64,000 nucleotides of DNA, from positions 1,302,001-1,366,000 of the forward strand of contig NZ_RCWZ01000001.1 in NCBI RefSeq assembly GCF_003675385.1, read 5' to 3'. The translations under genes and the position numbers were made by a program. This stretch comes from Mucilaginibacter kameinonensis (GTDB taxonomy: Bacteria; Bacteroidota; Bacteroidia; Sphingobacteriales; Sphingobacteriaceae). Positions 7,440 through 16,769 of this stretch are shown in pieces. Below the pieces are notes generated by a model. That model saw nothing but the letters and a program-made list of their open reading frames with translations. It ran no database searches and was not told the DNA's origin. Within the stretch, counting starts at the first letter, position 1. Each line of letters starts with the position of its first letter.

Positions 7440-10244
7440 CTAAACCACCATATTAACGATGCGGCCTTTAACCACAATCAGTTTTTTAGGGGTTTTGCCG
7501 TCCAGGTATTTTTGTACATCGGCGTTAGCTAAAACGGTTGCTTCTATTTCTTTAACATCAAGGCTTAACGAGATGCTCAGGTTCATTTTCATTTTGCCAT
7601 TGATAGAGATTGGGTAAGCAAACTCATCCTCAACCAAATACTCTGCATTGAACTTAGGGAACGGCGCGTATGATAAAGTACCATCGGCATTACCTAACAG
7701 TGACCATAGTTCCTCACAAATATGTGGTGCGTACGATGACAGGATGATCACCATATCCTGTAAAATAGCGCGGTTGTTGCATTTCAGATCGGTTAATTCA
7801 TTAACCGCGATCATAAAGCTTGAAACCGATGTATTGAACGAAAAACGCTCAACATCTTCCTCCACTTTTTTAATGATCTTATGTAATGATTTCAACTCGG
7901 CTTTTGACGGCGCGGCATCGCTTACACCAAACTCCCAGGCATCATTATGGAATAACCTCCAGAATTTACGCAGGAATTTGAACACACCCTCGATACCATT
8001 GGTATTCCATGGCTTGCTCTGCTCCAACGGACCTAAGAACATCTCATACATGCGCAAAGTATCGGCACCAAAACGGCCGATGATGTCATCCGGGTTTACT
8101 ACGTTGAACTTAGATTTCGACATTTTTTCAACCTCTACACCACAGATGTATTTACCGCCTTCGAGTATAAACTCGGCATCGGCAAATTCCGGACGCCATT
8201 GTTTAAATTTCTCGATGTTCAGGACTTCATTCTCTACAATGTTAACATCAACGTGGATTGGCGAGGTTTTATATTGTTTAATTAAACCGTGTGATACTAA
8301 AGTATTAGTTCCGCGACCTTCTTCATCAATCAACCTGTAAACAAAGTTACTGCGGCCCTGGATCATGCCCTGGTTAATTAGTTTTTTGAAAGGCTCTTCT
8401 TCAACAACAAGGTCAAGATCCTTCAAAAACTTGTTCCAGAAACGGCTGTATAACAGGTGCCCGGTAGCATGTTCGCTGCCACCGATGTAAAGGTCAACGT
8501 CTTTCCAGTATTCAATAGCCTCGCGCGATGCAAACTCTTTATCATTTTGGGCATCCATATAACGGTACCAGTACCAGCTCGAACCTGCCCAGCCCGGCAT
8601 GGTGCTTAGTTCATAAGCCAAACCGCCTTCGTATTTCCAATCTTCGGCACGGCCCAGTGGTGGTTCGCCGGTTTCGGTAGGGAGATACTTGTCAATTTCA
8701 GGCAGTAACAATGGCAGGTGACTTTCATCAATTAAATACGGCAATCCATCTTTAAAGTAAACCGGAACCGGTTCGCCCCAATAACGTTGACGACCAAAAA
8801 TGGCATCGCGCATCCTGAAGTTAACTTTGGCTTTACCGGCGTTAATCTCTTCCAGTTTGGCAACCACAGTTGCTGTAGCTTCTTTATAGGCCAGGCCGTT
8901 GATAAAGTCGGAATTTACGTAAGCACCTTCTTTAGTTGGGTCGGCTTCAGTTTCGATATTTTGAATATCGAGGATTTGTACTACCGGCAAATTAAAATGT
9001 TTGGCAAACAGGAAATCGCGCTGATCGCCCGATGGTACTGCCATAACCGCCCCGGTTCCGTAACCAGCCAATACGTAGTCAGCAATCCAGATAGGAATTT
9101 GCTGACCGTTCAGTGGATTAAGCACATAGCTGCCGGTAAACGCGCCAGATACAGTCTTGGCATCAGCCATCCTGTCCAGTTCCGATTTCTTTTTGGTTTG
9201 CGCGATGTATGCTTCGATATCGGCCTTTTGCCCGGCTGTGGTTAATGAAGCTACCAGTTCATGCTCAGGGGCAATTACCAGGAAAGTAACACCGAAAATA
9301 GTATCAACCCTTGTTGTAAATACTTCGATGAAATCGGTATCCAAAGCGGCGTTATGACCAGATTTGTCTATCGGGAATTTAACACTTGCTCCGGTACTTT
9401 TACCAATCCAGTTCCTTTGCATTTCTTTCAAAGGTTCCGGCCAGTCAATAGTGTCCAGGCCTTGCAATAACCTTTCGGCATAGGCGGTAATGCGCATGCT
9501 CCATTGGGTCATTTTCTTTTGCTCAACAGGGTAGCCACCGCGCTCGCTAAAGCCGTCTTTTACCTCGTCGTTTGCCAATACCGTACCAAGGGCCGGGCAC
9601 CAGTTTACGGTGCTTTCGCGCAGGTAAGTAAGGCGGTATTTTAACAGTTCGTCCTGCTGTTGCTGATTGCTGAACGCTTTCCATTCACTGGCAGTAAAAC
9701 TTAAAATTTCATCATCACAAACGGCATTGATACCAGCCGAACCATTGCTTTCAAAATGGGCAACCAGTTTATCAATTGACTGGCCTTTGTCGGCATCTTT
9801 ATTATACCAGCTATTAAACAACTGCATAAAGATCCACTGCGTCCATTTATAATAATCAGGCGAGCTGGTACGTACCTCGCGGCTCCAGTCGAACGAAAAG
9901 CCGATCTGATCAAGCTGGCGGCGGTAGGTTGCAATATTATCTTCGGTAGTTATAGCAGGATGCTGGCCGGTTTGAATGGCGTATTGCTCGGCCGGTAGGC
10001 CAAAGCTGTCATAGCCCATTGGGTGCAACACGTTAAAGCCTTTTAAACGTTTGTAGCGTGCAAAAATATCTGAAGCGATATAGCCCAGCGGGTGCCCAAC
10101 ATGCAGACCAGCCCCTGATGGGTAAGGGAACATATCCAGCACATAATACTTGGGTTTACTGCTTTTGTCTTCGGCTTTGAAGGTTTGGTTTTGTGCCCAA
10201 AACTGCTGCCATTTTTGCTCTATCTCTTTAAATTGGTAGTCCAT
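7440..10244 (-). CDS. leuS: leucyl-tRNA synthetase
   Basis: Class I aminoacyl-tRNA synthetase that charges tRNA-Leu. 934 aa, full length. The HIGH-type motif is HVGH (48-51) in [16 protein letters not shown]. The KMSKS loop is intact in [11 protein letters not shown]. The long insert between them is the CP1 editing domain (for example the [12 protein letters not shown] stretch). The C-terminus ends with a small domain, [11 protein letters not shown]. It is transcribed alone leftward and closed by a strong terminator at 7362-7398. No T-box or attenuator was noticed upstream. Confidence 0.97.
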   Translation of the reverse strand: MDYQFKEIEQKWQQFWAQNQTFKAEDKSSKPKYYVLDMFPYPSGAGLHVGHPLGYIASDIFARYKRLKGFNVLHPMGYDSFGLPAEQYAIQTGQHPAITTEDNIATYRRQLDQIGFSFDWSREVRTSSPDYYKWTQWIFMQLFNSWYNKDADKGQSIDKLVAHFESNGSAGINAVCDDEILSFTASEWKAFSNQQQQDELLKYRLTYLRESTVNWCPALGTVLANDEVKDGFSERGGYPVEQKKMTQWSMRITAYAERLLQGLDTIDWPEPLKEMQRNWIGKSTGASVKFPIDKSGHNAALDTDFIEVFTTRVDTIFGVTFLVIAPEHELVASLTTAGQKADIEAYIAQTKKKSELDRMADAKTVSGAFTGSYVLNPLNGQQIPIWIADYVLAGYGTGAVMAVPSGDQRDFLFAKHFNLPVVQILDIQNIETEADPTKEGAYVNSDFINGLAYKEATATVVAKLEEINAGKAKVNFRMRDAIFGRQRYWGEPVPVYFKDGLPYLIDESHLPLLLPEIDKYLPTETGEPPLGRAEDWKYEGGLAYELSTMPGWAGSSWYWYRYMDAQNDKEFASREAIEYWKDVDLYIGGSEHATGHLLYSRFWNKFLKDLDLVVEEEPFKKLINQGMIQGRSNFVYRLIDEEGRGTNTLVSHGLIKQYKTSPIHVDVNIVENEVLNIEKFKQWRPEFADAEFILEGGKYICGVEVEKMSKSKFNVVNPDDIIGRFGADTLRMYEMFLGPLEQSKPWNTNGIEGVFKFLRKFWRLFHNDAWEFGVSDAAPSKAELKSLHKIIKKVEEDVERFSFNTSVSSFMIAVNELTDLKCNNRAILQDMVIILSSYAPHICEELWSLLGNADGTLSYAPFPKFNAEYLVEDEFAYPISINGKMKMNLSISLSLDVKEIEATVLANADVQKYLDGKTPKKLIVVKGRIVNMVV

Positions 10245-10409
10245 TTGATTTTTTACGCGTATGAGGTTGCGAAATTAAGCATTTCCCTATTAGTTTAGTA
10301 GTTATTAATGGATTAGTTGCAGGAATTGTGTGCAGAAAGGCGTGATTGTATGTGGGTTGTTAAGAGTAATGATAAGGCCTTGAAGTAGAAACGGCATGCC
10401 GTATAGTTT
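10245..10409. other. leuS upstream region
   Basis: AT-rich spacer. A near-consensus TAATTTCG on the minus strand, about 25 bases before the leuS ATG, may be its -7 element. Nothing else was recognised. Confidence 0.3.
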
Positions 10410-10545
10410 ACTCACCCGGTCTACGCTACGCTGGACCACCCTCTCTCCGGCTTCGCCGCAAAGAGGGAAAAGAAAATAAAAAACAAGATCCCCTCTTTAC
10501 GCTTGCGTAGAGAGGGGTGACAAGCGTAGCGATGTCGGGGTGAGT
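10410..10545. repeat. large imperfect inverted repeat, family H2
   Basis: The outer arms ACTCACCCGGTCTACGCTAC and its near complement (GTAGCGATGTCGGGGTGAGT) enclose two further hairpins: CCCTCTCTCC...AAAGAGGG and CCCCTCTTTACGC/GCGTAGAGAGGGG, separated by an A-rich linker. The whole is about 136 bp and non-coding. It resembles H1 in having palindromes nested in each arm. Confidence 0.65.
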
Positions 10546-10709
10546 AGATATACGCGATGGTTGCACAATTATGTATTTTAACCGGTATTGCACTCCGCGA
10601 CGTCGGCTAACCTTTTGCACTGCCATTTCGTACAAGCGGATGTAAACGAGATTATAACCCTTCTACCCTTAAATATTTTCAAAATTTCTTTAATTAATTG
10701 ATAATAAGT

Positions 10710-10717
10710 TAAATTTG
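10710..10717 (+). promoter_or_regulatory. -7 promoter element of lipoprotein gene
   Basis: TAAATTTG, a perfect TAnnTTTG, 19 bases before the ATG at 10737. Confidence 0.55.
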
Positions 10718-10736
10718 CACCCGTAAAATCCTAAAC

Positions 10737-11537
10737 ATGAAACACAACTACAAAATTATAGTATTGCTGCTTGCTGGCATTATTGCTATTTACACCTCGT
10801 GCCATAAGCTTAATATGGCGCCTGCTAATCAAAGTACCGTAAGTAAAAAAGAGGCCAGTGTGCAAATTGCACAAAGCCTTGTTGGTATTTTTAATCCTGA
10901 AAATGGCGGCTTCGATTTCAAGAACGGTTTAAGTATGCCAACCGACCTATCCCTGAACAAAAAAGGGAAGATCAAAGTACAATCGGTTGATCCAAAACCG
11001 GAGTGTGGCGCTAAAAAAGATACTACCATTTCGCTTAATTTAGATGAAAGTGATACCTCTAAACTTGATATCTGGGCCAAGGTTAAGTATGAGCTTACCT
11101 GTACCAACGGCATTCCATCAGGTGTTACGGCTAACGACAGCTTAAACATGACTATGGTAAGCGGCGAATATAAATTGCTTTTAAAAATGGGCGAAAACCT
11201 GACGCTGAGAAGCCTTAATCCGGGTGTTGCACATGCGCAATATTCGTTTGATGGTCCGGTGAATTATTATGCTAAAGTTGATTATACTAAGCCAACAACC
11301 GATAATCCAAATGTTGAAGGTACGTTTAATTATAATTTTAAATCGATTGTTGTTGATCCTACTAAAGACCCTGATTTTATTTTAAGCGGTAGCGCCACTT
11401 TCGCAAGTAAAGGAAATATCGGCAAAAATACCTGGAACTATAAAGGAACAATAACCTTTTTAGGTGGTCACAAAGCCAAAATCACTATCGAGGGTACAGT
11501 TTATACAGCCGACCTGATGACCGGCGAAGTAAACTAA
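10737..11537 (+). CDS. hypothetical lipoprotein (paralogue 1)
   Basis: 266 aa. Signal peptide with a lipobox: hydrophobic residues 7-20, then YTSC with the lipidated Cys at about residue 22, so it is probably an outer- or inner-membrane lipoprotein. The C-terminus (WNYKGTITFLGGHKAKITIEG, then LMTGEVN) is closely matched by the next gene, so the two are tandem paralogues. The rest is beta-rich and of unknown function. Its own promoter (10710) and terminator (11555) make it a single-gene unit. Confidence 0.8.
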   Translation: MKHNYKIIVLLLAGIIAIYTSCHKLNMAPANQSTVSKKEASVQIAQSLVGIFNPENGGFDFKNGLSMPTDLSLNKKGKIKVQSVDPKPECGAKKDTTISLNLDESDTSKLDIWAKVKYELTCTNGIPSGVTANDSLNMTMVSGEYKLLLKMGENLTLRSLNPGVAHAQYSFDGPVNYYAKVDYTKPTTDNPNVEGTFNYNFKSIVVDPTKDPDFILSGSATFASKGNIGKNTWNYKGTITFLGGHKAKITIEGTVYTADLMTGEVN

Positions 11538-11554
11538 ACCAAGTTAAAAAAATA

Positions 11555-11595
11555 AAAAAGCCCTGCTTCTTCGAATAGGATGCAGGGCTTTTTTT
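11555..11595 (+). terminator. Rho-independent terminator
   Basis: AGCCCTGC / GCAGGGCT stem (11559-11566 with 11582-11589), flanked by A and T runs, just past the first lipoprotein gene. Confidence 0.85.
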
Positions 11596-11672
11596 ATGTG
11601 TAGTACTTTTCTATAGGTATTAAAAGCCCCATTTAGAAATAAGGTGGCATAGTTTTTAATAATTGCCGGATT

Positions 11673-11710
11673 GGGGAATTAGTTCCCCGTTTTTATTCCT
11701 CAAAGCGGGG
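11673..11710. other. short overlapping inverted repeats in leader of second lipoprotein
   Basis: GGGGAATTAGTTCCCC (11673-11688) overlaps a second pairing CCCCG...CGGGG (to 11710). The two stems are mutually exclusive. They lie about 190 bases before the second lipoprotein ATG, so they might form an attenuator-like fold, or may simply be intergenic repeat. Confidence 0.3.
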
Positions 11711-11900
11711 AATTTAGATAAGAACGGCTTTATTTTAAGATGCTATAAGAGCCTGTAAAGCTGAGTTTGTTTTTCGCTTCTGTCAGATAATCAGGATGAA
11801 AGCGTAAAATGAGAGGTTTTGCAAAAGTTATTTTGGCAATGGTATGCTTGTTGCCAAAATAGAGCGAAAAGGCTCTAAACTTAAATCTTATATCACATTT

Positions 11901-12674
11901 ATGAAATTAAATCTACGCGGCTTACTCCCTTTCCTGGCAGGTGTGGCTGTTCTTTATTCTGCCTGTACTAAATCAGCAGCTGTAAAACCCGATACTTCAA
12001 ACGTAAAAGCAAGCGATAACGTAGCCAGCTCGGCAATTGCAGATAACCTTGCCAAATCATTAGCAGGTTCATTTGGTGGTTCAAGCGTTAAAGACGGCGT
12101 TGCTCCTTCAATCAATTCATCATCTAAAGTTAAAGTACAAAGTACCTATAGCTGCGGTTTTTATGTAGATACAGCCCTGAATTATGTATTTAACCAGGGT
12201 GATACCTTAAAGGCAACTAAAACAGGTGGTGTTCAATACTACTTTGTATGCGAGAATGATAAAACAGTTGGTTATGATTCAATTGATTCGTTAAATACCG
12301 TAGGTAGCGGGCCAGGTTTCTCTTACGTGTATAACATTGTTCAAAAGTATAAGGTAAGGGGTGTTAACACCAATAATTCCAATTTCTCGATGGAGGGCCC
12401 TATGAAAGCCTACGCCGATAATGAATACCCGAGGTACAAAACCTTCAGCAGGGTTCACAACACTTATGTGTTCAAAAACCTTTATATACATGGCGATGAT
12501 AACTTTGATATCACCAGCGGTACTGCAACCTTCCATTCGGAAGGTAAAACAAATGGTGGAGGCTGGGATTACAGCGGTACCATTACATTCCTAGGTAACC
12601 ACAAAGCTAAACTCACCTTCCTTAACAAGACATTCTTAGTTGATTTGTTAACCGGTACATCAACACCGGCTTAA
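11901..12674 (+). CDS. hypothetical lipoprotein (paralogue 2)
   Basis: 257 aa from the chosen ATG. A 19-codon in-frame extension to 11844 is rejected because MKLNLRGLLPFLAGVAVLYSAC is a complete lipoprotein signal with lipobox YSAC. The C-terminal block WDYSGTITFLGNHKAKLTFLN aligns with the gene at 10737, and the order of motifs is the same, so this is a diverged tandem duplicate. No known domain was recognised. A terminator follows at 12706. Confidence 0.8.
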   Translation: MKLNLRGLLPFLAGVAVLYSACTKSAAVKPDTSNVKASDNVASSAIADNLAKSLAGSFGGSSVKDGVAPSINSSSKVKVQSTYSCGFYVDTALNYVFNQGDTLKATKTGGVQYYFVCENDKTVGYDSIDSLNTVGSGPGFSYVYNIVQKYKVRGVNTNNSNFSMEGPMKAYADNEYPRYKTFSRVHNTYVFKNLYIHGDDNFDITSGTATFHSEGKTNGGGWDYSGTITFLGNHKAKLTFLNKTFLVDLLTGTSTPA

Positions 12675-12705
12675 TAAAAAAGACCTTTCAGCCAAATAAG
12701 TTCAT

Positions 12706-12739
12706 GCCCTGTGCCGGTTTTTCGGTACGGGGCTTTTTT
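12706..12739 (+). terminator. Rho-independent terminator
   Basis: GCCCTGTGCCG pairs with CGGTACGGGGC (two G:T pairs), six-base loop, followed by six T. Confidence 0.8.
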
Positions 12740-12812
12740 GTAGGCGAAAATTAACTTGCTATATTGCTGCACTAACCCGTAGCTACCCCTTTAGGTTGTC
12801 GGGAGATAAACC

Positions 12813-14033
12813 ATGAAACGCCTCTTATCAAACTTAACTTTCCAGGTACTTATCGCTATCGCCCTTGGGGTTGTTGCCGGTCTTTATGTCAAAGGTTTTG
12901 CTCCCACTGCCGATCTGATCAGCAAGACATTTATCAGCCTTATTACCATGCTGATTGCGCCTATCATATTTTTAACTATTGTACTGGGTATTGCCGGTAT
13001 GAGCGATATGAAAAAGGTTGGCAGGGTAGGCGGTAAGGCATTGCTTTATTTTGAGATTGTGACCACCTTCGCGCTTATCATAGGCGTAACGGTGGCCAAT
13101 ATCATTAAGCCAGGTGCCGGGTTTGAAAACCATGCCGCCAAAATGGACACCACCAAATTAGCAGTATACGAAAAAGCTGCCGCCGAAATGCATTGGGGCG
13201 ATTTTATAGCACATATAGTCCCTTCAAATATGTTTGACGCTTTTGCCAAAGGCGATATTTTGCAGATCCTGTTTTTTGCCATATTATTTGGTTTTGGCCT
13301 GAGTAAGATGGGTGAAACCGGGCAAACCGTAATCCAACTGTTTGACAAGCTCTCGAAAGTGTTTTTTAACATCATGAAAATAGTGATGAAGGTAGCCCCG
13401 ATTGGTGCTTTCGCAGGAATGGCTTTTACGGTGAGCAAATACGGCATACAAACACTTAAGCCGTTGGCCCTGCTGATGGGCTCGGTTTACCTGACCATGT
13501 TCCTGTTTATTTTTGTGATATTGAATATCATTTGCAGGCTGTTCAAATTCAGTCTTTGGGAGTATCTCAAATACATCAGGCAGGAGATATTGATTGTGCT
13601 GGGCACATCTTCGTCCGAGTCGGCATTACCGGCCATGATGGAGAAGATGGAAAAGTTTGGCTGCTCCAAATCGGTAGTGGGACTGGTGATCCCTACCGGG
13701 TATTCTTTTAATTTGGATGGTACTACCATTTACCTGTCCATGTGCGTGATATTTTTGGCGCAGGTGTTTAACATTCCGCTTTCTTTAGGGCAGGAGCTAA
13801 CCATTATCGGTATACTGATGATCACCTCCAAAGGAGCAGCAGGCGTTACCGGCAGTGGCTTTATTGTACTCACCAGTACGCTTACCGCCATCAAAATAAT
13901 TCCGGTTGAAGGCCTGGCGATACTGATCGGCGTTGACAGGTTTATGTCAGAAGCACGGGCTATTACCAACGTGATAGGCAATGGCGTGGCTACTATTGTG
14001 ATTGCGAAGAGTGAGGGAGAGTTCAGGGAGTAA
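12813..14033 (+). CDS. dicarboxylate/amino acid:cation symporter (DAACS family)
   Basis: 406-aa inner-membrane carrier of the glutamate/C4-dicarboxylate symporter family (GltP/DctA type). Marks: the serine-rich re-entrant loop GTSSSESALPAMMEKM (about residues 265-280), then GYSFNLDGTTIYLSMCVIFLAQ in helix 7, and the second hairpin ITSKGAAGVTGSGFIVL. The late SEARAITNVIGNGVATIVIAK helix carries the substrate-binding Arg/Asn region. The exact substrate (glutamate, aspartate, fumarate, succinate) cannot be read from the sequence. It is monocistronic. Confidence 0.92.
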   Translation: MKRLLSNLTFQVLIAIALGVVAGLYVKGFAPTADLISKTFISLITMLIAPIIFLTIVLGIAGMSDMKKVGRVGGKALLYFEIVTTFALIIGVTVANIIKPGAGFENHAAKMDTTKLAVYEKAAAEMHWGDFIAHIVPSNMFDAFAKGDILQILFFAILFGFGLSKMGETGQTVIQLFDKLSKVFFNIMKIVMKVAPIGAFAGMAFTVSKYGIQTLKPLALLMGSVYLTMFLFIFVILNIICRLFKFSLWEYLKYIRQEILIVLGTSSSESALPAMMEKMEKFGCSKSVVGLVIPTGYSFNLDGTTIYLSMCVIFLAQVFNIPLSLGQELTIIGILMITSKGAAGVTGSGFIVLTSTLTAIKIIPVEGLAILIGVDRFMSEARAITNVIGNGVATIVIAKSEGEFRE

Positions 14034-14110
14034 TTTCGGATTTGGGATTTTTGAGTTCGGATTTTGTCTGAACCTGGATTTGACGGATTTTTTTGGAGGG
14101 CCTGGATTTT

Positions 14111-14202
14111 TGTCTGAACTCGAATTAAACGAATTATTGGAATTTATTGAATTTGCTAAGCATTCCGGCAGTTCATAAATTCCATGAATTCCGATTCAGA
14201 CA
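14111..14202. repeat. TGTCTGAACTCGAAT inverted repeat (copy 1, degenerate)
   Basis: Starts TGTCTGAACTCGAAT and ends CGATTCAGACA; the inner parts are AT-rich pairs (GAATTATTGG, CCATGAATTC). A partial extra copy of TTTGTCTGAAC lies just before (about 14066). Better preserved copies are at 30266 and 53064. It is the only recognisable content of the 14034-14362 gap. Confidence 0.6.
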
Positions 14203-14362
14203 CTGCGTTAGGGATAGTAGCGGATACCGACTCCTATCACTAACGCCGTCCCGTACACCATCTAAAATATATTTTTTACATCATCGCAATTCCCCCGGGA
14301 CTCTCTGGTACTTATTCAGCAATAGCGGGAAGCAAATGAGATATAGCAACAAGTAATAAAGT

Positions 14363-15271
14363 CTATTCATTCAGCATAAACTTATCCACCCCATCGGCAG
14401 GCTGCCACTTATCAGCAGGCTCAAAATAATGCCATAGCAGGGCCGATACTTTTTTGATCAGCAGGCCTGCTTCATTGTTGGGCGTCCAGCTGGTATCTTT
14501 GTTATGATTGGTGATGATCGAAAACACATAATCACCATGCGGGGCATTAACCAATACCGTTTCTGAGCGGGACTCATCAACCGCGCCCTGTTTGGATATC
14601 GCATGTACATAAGGCGGTATCTGCGAAAGCGCATGCTCATCCCAGTAAATACGCCCCATGTTGCGGTACATCCGTTCGCTGGCCGCAGCACTAACAGCTT
14701 TTCCTTCACGAATCAGGGTGAACAGCCTACACATTTCGCGCGGAGTACTTACGCCCCAACCGTATATTTTGCGCATAGCTTCACGGCCCGGCGCCCTTGA
14801 ATTTACGCGCATCACCTTAAAACCATTTTGATCGAGCCAATTGTTAATATATTCACTCCCCACCAGCTTTTGCAGCCAAAGGCTTGCGGTGTTATCGCTC
14901 ATGGTGATCATGAGCATAGCCACTTTGCTTAGCTGTACGGTGTCTTTATCTTTAAAAGATCCCAGTATGTCTTCACCTGCGTAAAGCAGCGAATCGCGGT
15001 AAACCAGTTTTTGGTTATATTTCAGTTCGCCCTTTTCTATCTTATCCATCACCCCGCATTGAATACTTACCTTGATCATGCTTGCTGTAGGGAACAGGGT
15101 ATCGGCATTGATCTCAGCAGTTTTGCCGGTTTTAAGGTTATGCACATAAATGCCAACCTGGCCGTGAAAATCTTTTACGGCATCATTAAGTTTGGCAGTG
15201 AGTTTACCATCGGTTTGAGCAAAGGCAGATGCTGCAAACAACAGCAACAACAGGGTGAATTTATATTTCAT
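14363..15271 (-). CDS. class A beta-lactamase-like serine hydrolase
   Basis: 302 aa, exported (signal peptide MKYKFTLLLLLFAASAFAQ). Serine beta-lactamase/penicillin-recognising fold. Active-site SxxK is in TASMIK, the SDN loop is present (MSDNTAS), and the omega-loop Glu lies in APGREAMR. The third motif, KTG in most class A enzymes, reads KQG (SKQGAVDESRSE). This is also seen in some non-resistance serine hydrolases of the group, so a true beta-lactam resistance role is uncertain. The open frame extends to 15322, but the start at 15271 gives a normal signal peptide. Confidence 0.8.
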   Translation of the reverse strand: MKYKFTLLLLLFAASAFAQTDGKLTAKLNDAVKDFHGQVGIYVHNLKTGKTAEINADTLFPTASMIKVSIQCGVMDKIEKGELKYNQKLVYRDSLLYAGEDILGSFKDKDTVQLSKVAMLMITMSDNTASLWLQKLVGSEYINNWLDQNGFKVMRVNSRAPGREAMRKIYGWGVSTPREMCRLFTLIREGKAVSAAASERMYRNMGRIYWDEHALSQIPPYVHAISKQGAVDESRSETVLVNAPHGDYVFSIITNHNKDTSWTPNNEAGLLIKKVSALLWHYFEPADKWQPADGVDKFMLNE

Positions 15272-15390
15272 GAGATGCGCGATCTTAAAAAATGAAAATA
15301 CAAATTTTAAAACAACGGGCAACCATTCGTTTCAGGTGCGAGTACTACTCAAAACTATGTTTTCTATATTTACAAAAACTTGCGTAGCAC

Positions 15391-15846
15391 ATGAACCATT
15401 TTGTTGATATCACAAACCGCAAAGTATTATATCGCCTATTGCTTAACCTGGATGCACAGGCTAAGCCACTTTGGGGTAAAATGACGCCCCAGCAAATGAT
15501 CGAACATCTGATCACACAGGTTCAATATACCAACGGCGTTAGAATACCAACCTGGGACGGGCCACACGAAAACACCGCCACACGTAAGCAAAACGGCATT
15601 TATACCAATAATGAAATGCCACGCAATATTATCCTGGAAGAATTGCCGGATGCGTTAACCTACCCCGATCTGGAAACGGCCATTAATCAATTAATGAAAG
15701 AGCTGGATACCTTCGACAGGCATTTCAACACGCATGATGTTAAAGTGATCCACGGCGGTTTCGGTCCACTGGATTATAACGAATGGATCATATGGCATGG
15801 TAAGCATTTTACGCATCATTTAAAGCAGTTTGGGGTGATAGATTGA
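15391..15846 (+). CDS. DinB-like/DUF1569-type protein
   Basis: 151 aa, probably cytoplasmic. KMTPQQMIEHLITQV near residue 30-45 and the C-terminal WIIWHGKHFTHHLKQFG give the pattern of histidines expected of the DinB four-helix metal-binding superfamily (DUF1569-like). Function is unknown. It is divergent from the beta-lactamase-like gene (119 bases apart) and ends three bases before the convergent TonB-domain gene. Confidence 0.65.
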   Translation: MNHFVDITNRKVLYRLLLNLDAQAKPLWGKMTPQQMIEHLITQVQYTNGVRIPTWDGPHENTATRKQNGIYTNNEMPRNIILEELPDALTYPDLETAINQLMKELDTFDRHFNTHDVKVIHGGFGPLDYNEWIIWHGKHFTHHLKQFGVID

Positions 15847-15849
15847 TTA

Positions 15850-16620
15850 CTACCGGGATCCTGTCTGGCTTACCTGCTCAACATTAATATCAAACTTTCC
15901 GTTTGGGTTCACTTTAACTGTGCAGTTGTAATCTGTAACTACCGGACGCCCGTTTATCACCCCTGGTTTCCATCTGTAAGATGTCTTGATAAGCTGTACT
16001 AATTGCTTATCTACTTTGGCATTGCCACTTGTTACAAGCCTGGCGTTAACCGGGGTACCATCTCTTTCTATCGTAAACTTAACAACGGTAGTGACAGCTT
16101 CCTTGACCGACACCTTGTGCAAATTTGATTGGAGACGATCATAAAACCGGGTTATCCCACCAGGGTATTCGGGTTGGGCAGAAACCAGAAATATCCCCAG
16201 GGTAACCTGGTTAACTGAAGAATCGGCTGTTGCCTTTTGTTTAGCAGCGGTAGTATCGCTACCCGAAGTAGCGACTTTCTGCTGAGCAAAAACGCGGTTA
16301 TTTAAAGTATTTAGTCCTAATGCTATTAATGCGGCCGAAAGCCAGCGGTACCATTTGGATTGAGGTGTATAGGCTATCCTTTGGGCATCAAAAATGCCAC
16401 AGTGTATTTTATCGCCATTGTTCAGCGAGTCCAGGATCCGCGATTCCTCCATTCCTCTAAAATCCATAATTATCCTGTTACAGCCGGCGCAATACCAGTC
16501 GCTGTTACAGGGTGAAAGATCATTTAGTGTTTTAGGACATTTGAAAGTAAGTTGAATATTTTGAAGCGGCTCCATAAGGTAAAGGTCATTTCGCTTCAAA
16601 CGGATTAATGCACTTTTCAT
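15850..16620 (-). CDS. TonB C-terminal-domain protein with N-terminal CxxC segment
   Basis: 256 aa from the chosen start. N-terminal part: KCPKTLNDLSPCNSDWYCAGCNR, a cysteine-rich segment found ahead of TonB-like domains in this phylum. Then one membrane helix (RWLSAALIALGLNTL), a Thr/Lys-rich linker, and a C-terminal TonB-type domain (EYPGGITRFYDRLQ, VVKFTIERDGTPVNARLV, YRWKPGVINGRPV). It may be an energy-transducer-like periplasmic protein rather than the housekeeping TonB. Starts at 16716 or 16575 (MEPLQN) are also possible; 16620 has GGATAGG before it. It converges on the DinB-like gene. Confidence 0.7.
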   Translation of the reverse strand: MKSALIRLKRNDLYLMEPLQNIQLTFKCPKTLNDLSPCNSDWYCAGCNRIIMDFRGMEESRILDSLNNGDKIHCGIFDAQRIAYTPQSKWYRWLSAALIALGLNTLNNRVFAQQKVATSGSDTTAAKQKATADSSVNQVTLGIFLVSAQPEYPGGITRFYDRLQSNLHKVSVKEAVTTVVKFTIERDGTPVNARLVTSGNAKVDKQLVQLIKTSYRWKPGVINGRPVVTDYNCTVKVNPNGKFDINVEQVSQTGSR

Positions 16621-16769
16621 TATGCCTATCCGAAAAAACTGCAGTCCTTCAATTAAACAGTAACTTCTATAAATCAGCTTCAAATAGTAACTTTGTTGTT
16701 CTTCAGAAATAAACAAAGAAGAACGTCATTATAAGCAACAAAACAATGACGGGCTGAGAAATACCATAT

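Noticed and set aside
7648..9852. Several plus-strand open frames inside leuS
   Set aside because: Antisense shadows of a full-length, motif-complete synthetase gene.
10426..10635. Open frame on the minus strand in the leuS upstream region
   Set aside because: Mostly the H2 repeat; no start signal and no recognisable protein.
15272..15322. Extended N-terminus of the beta-lactamase-like gene
   Set aside because: The later Met at 15271 gives a standard signal peptide; the upstream part would add a second hydrophobic stretch without a role.
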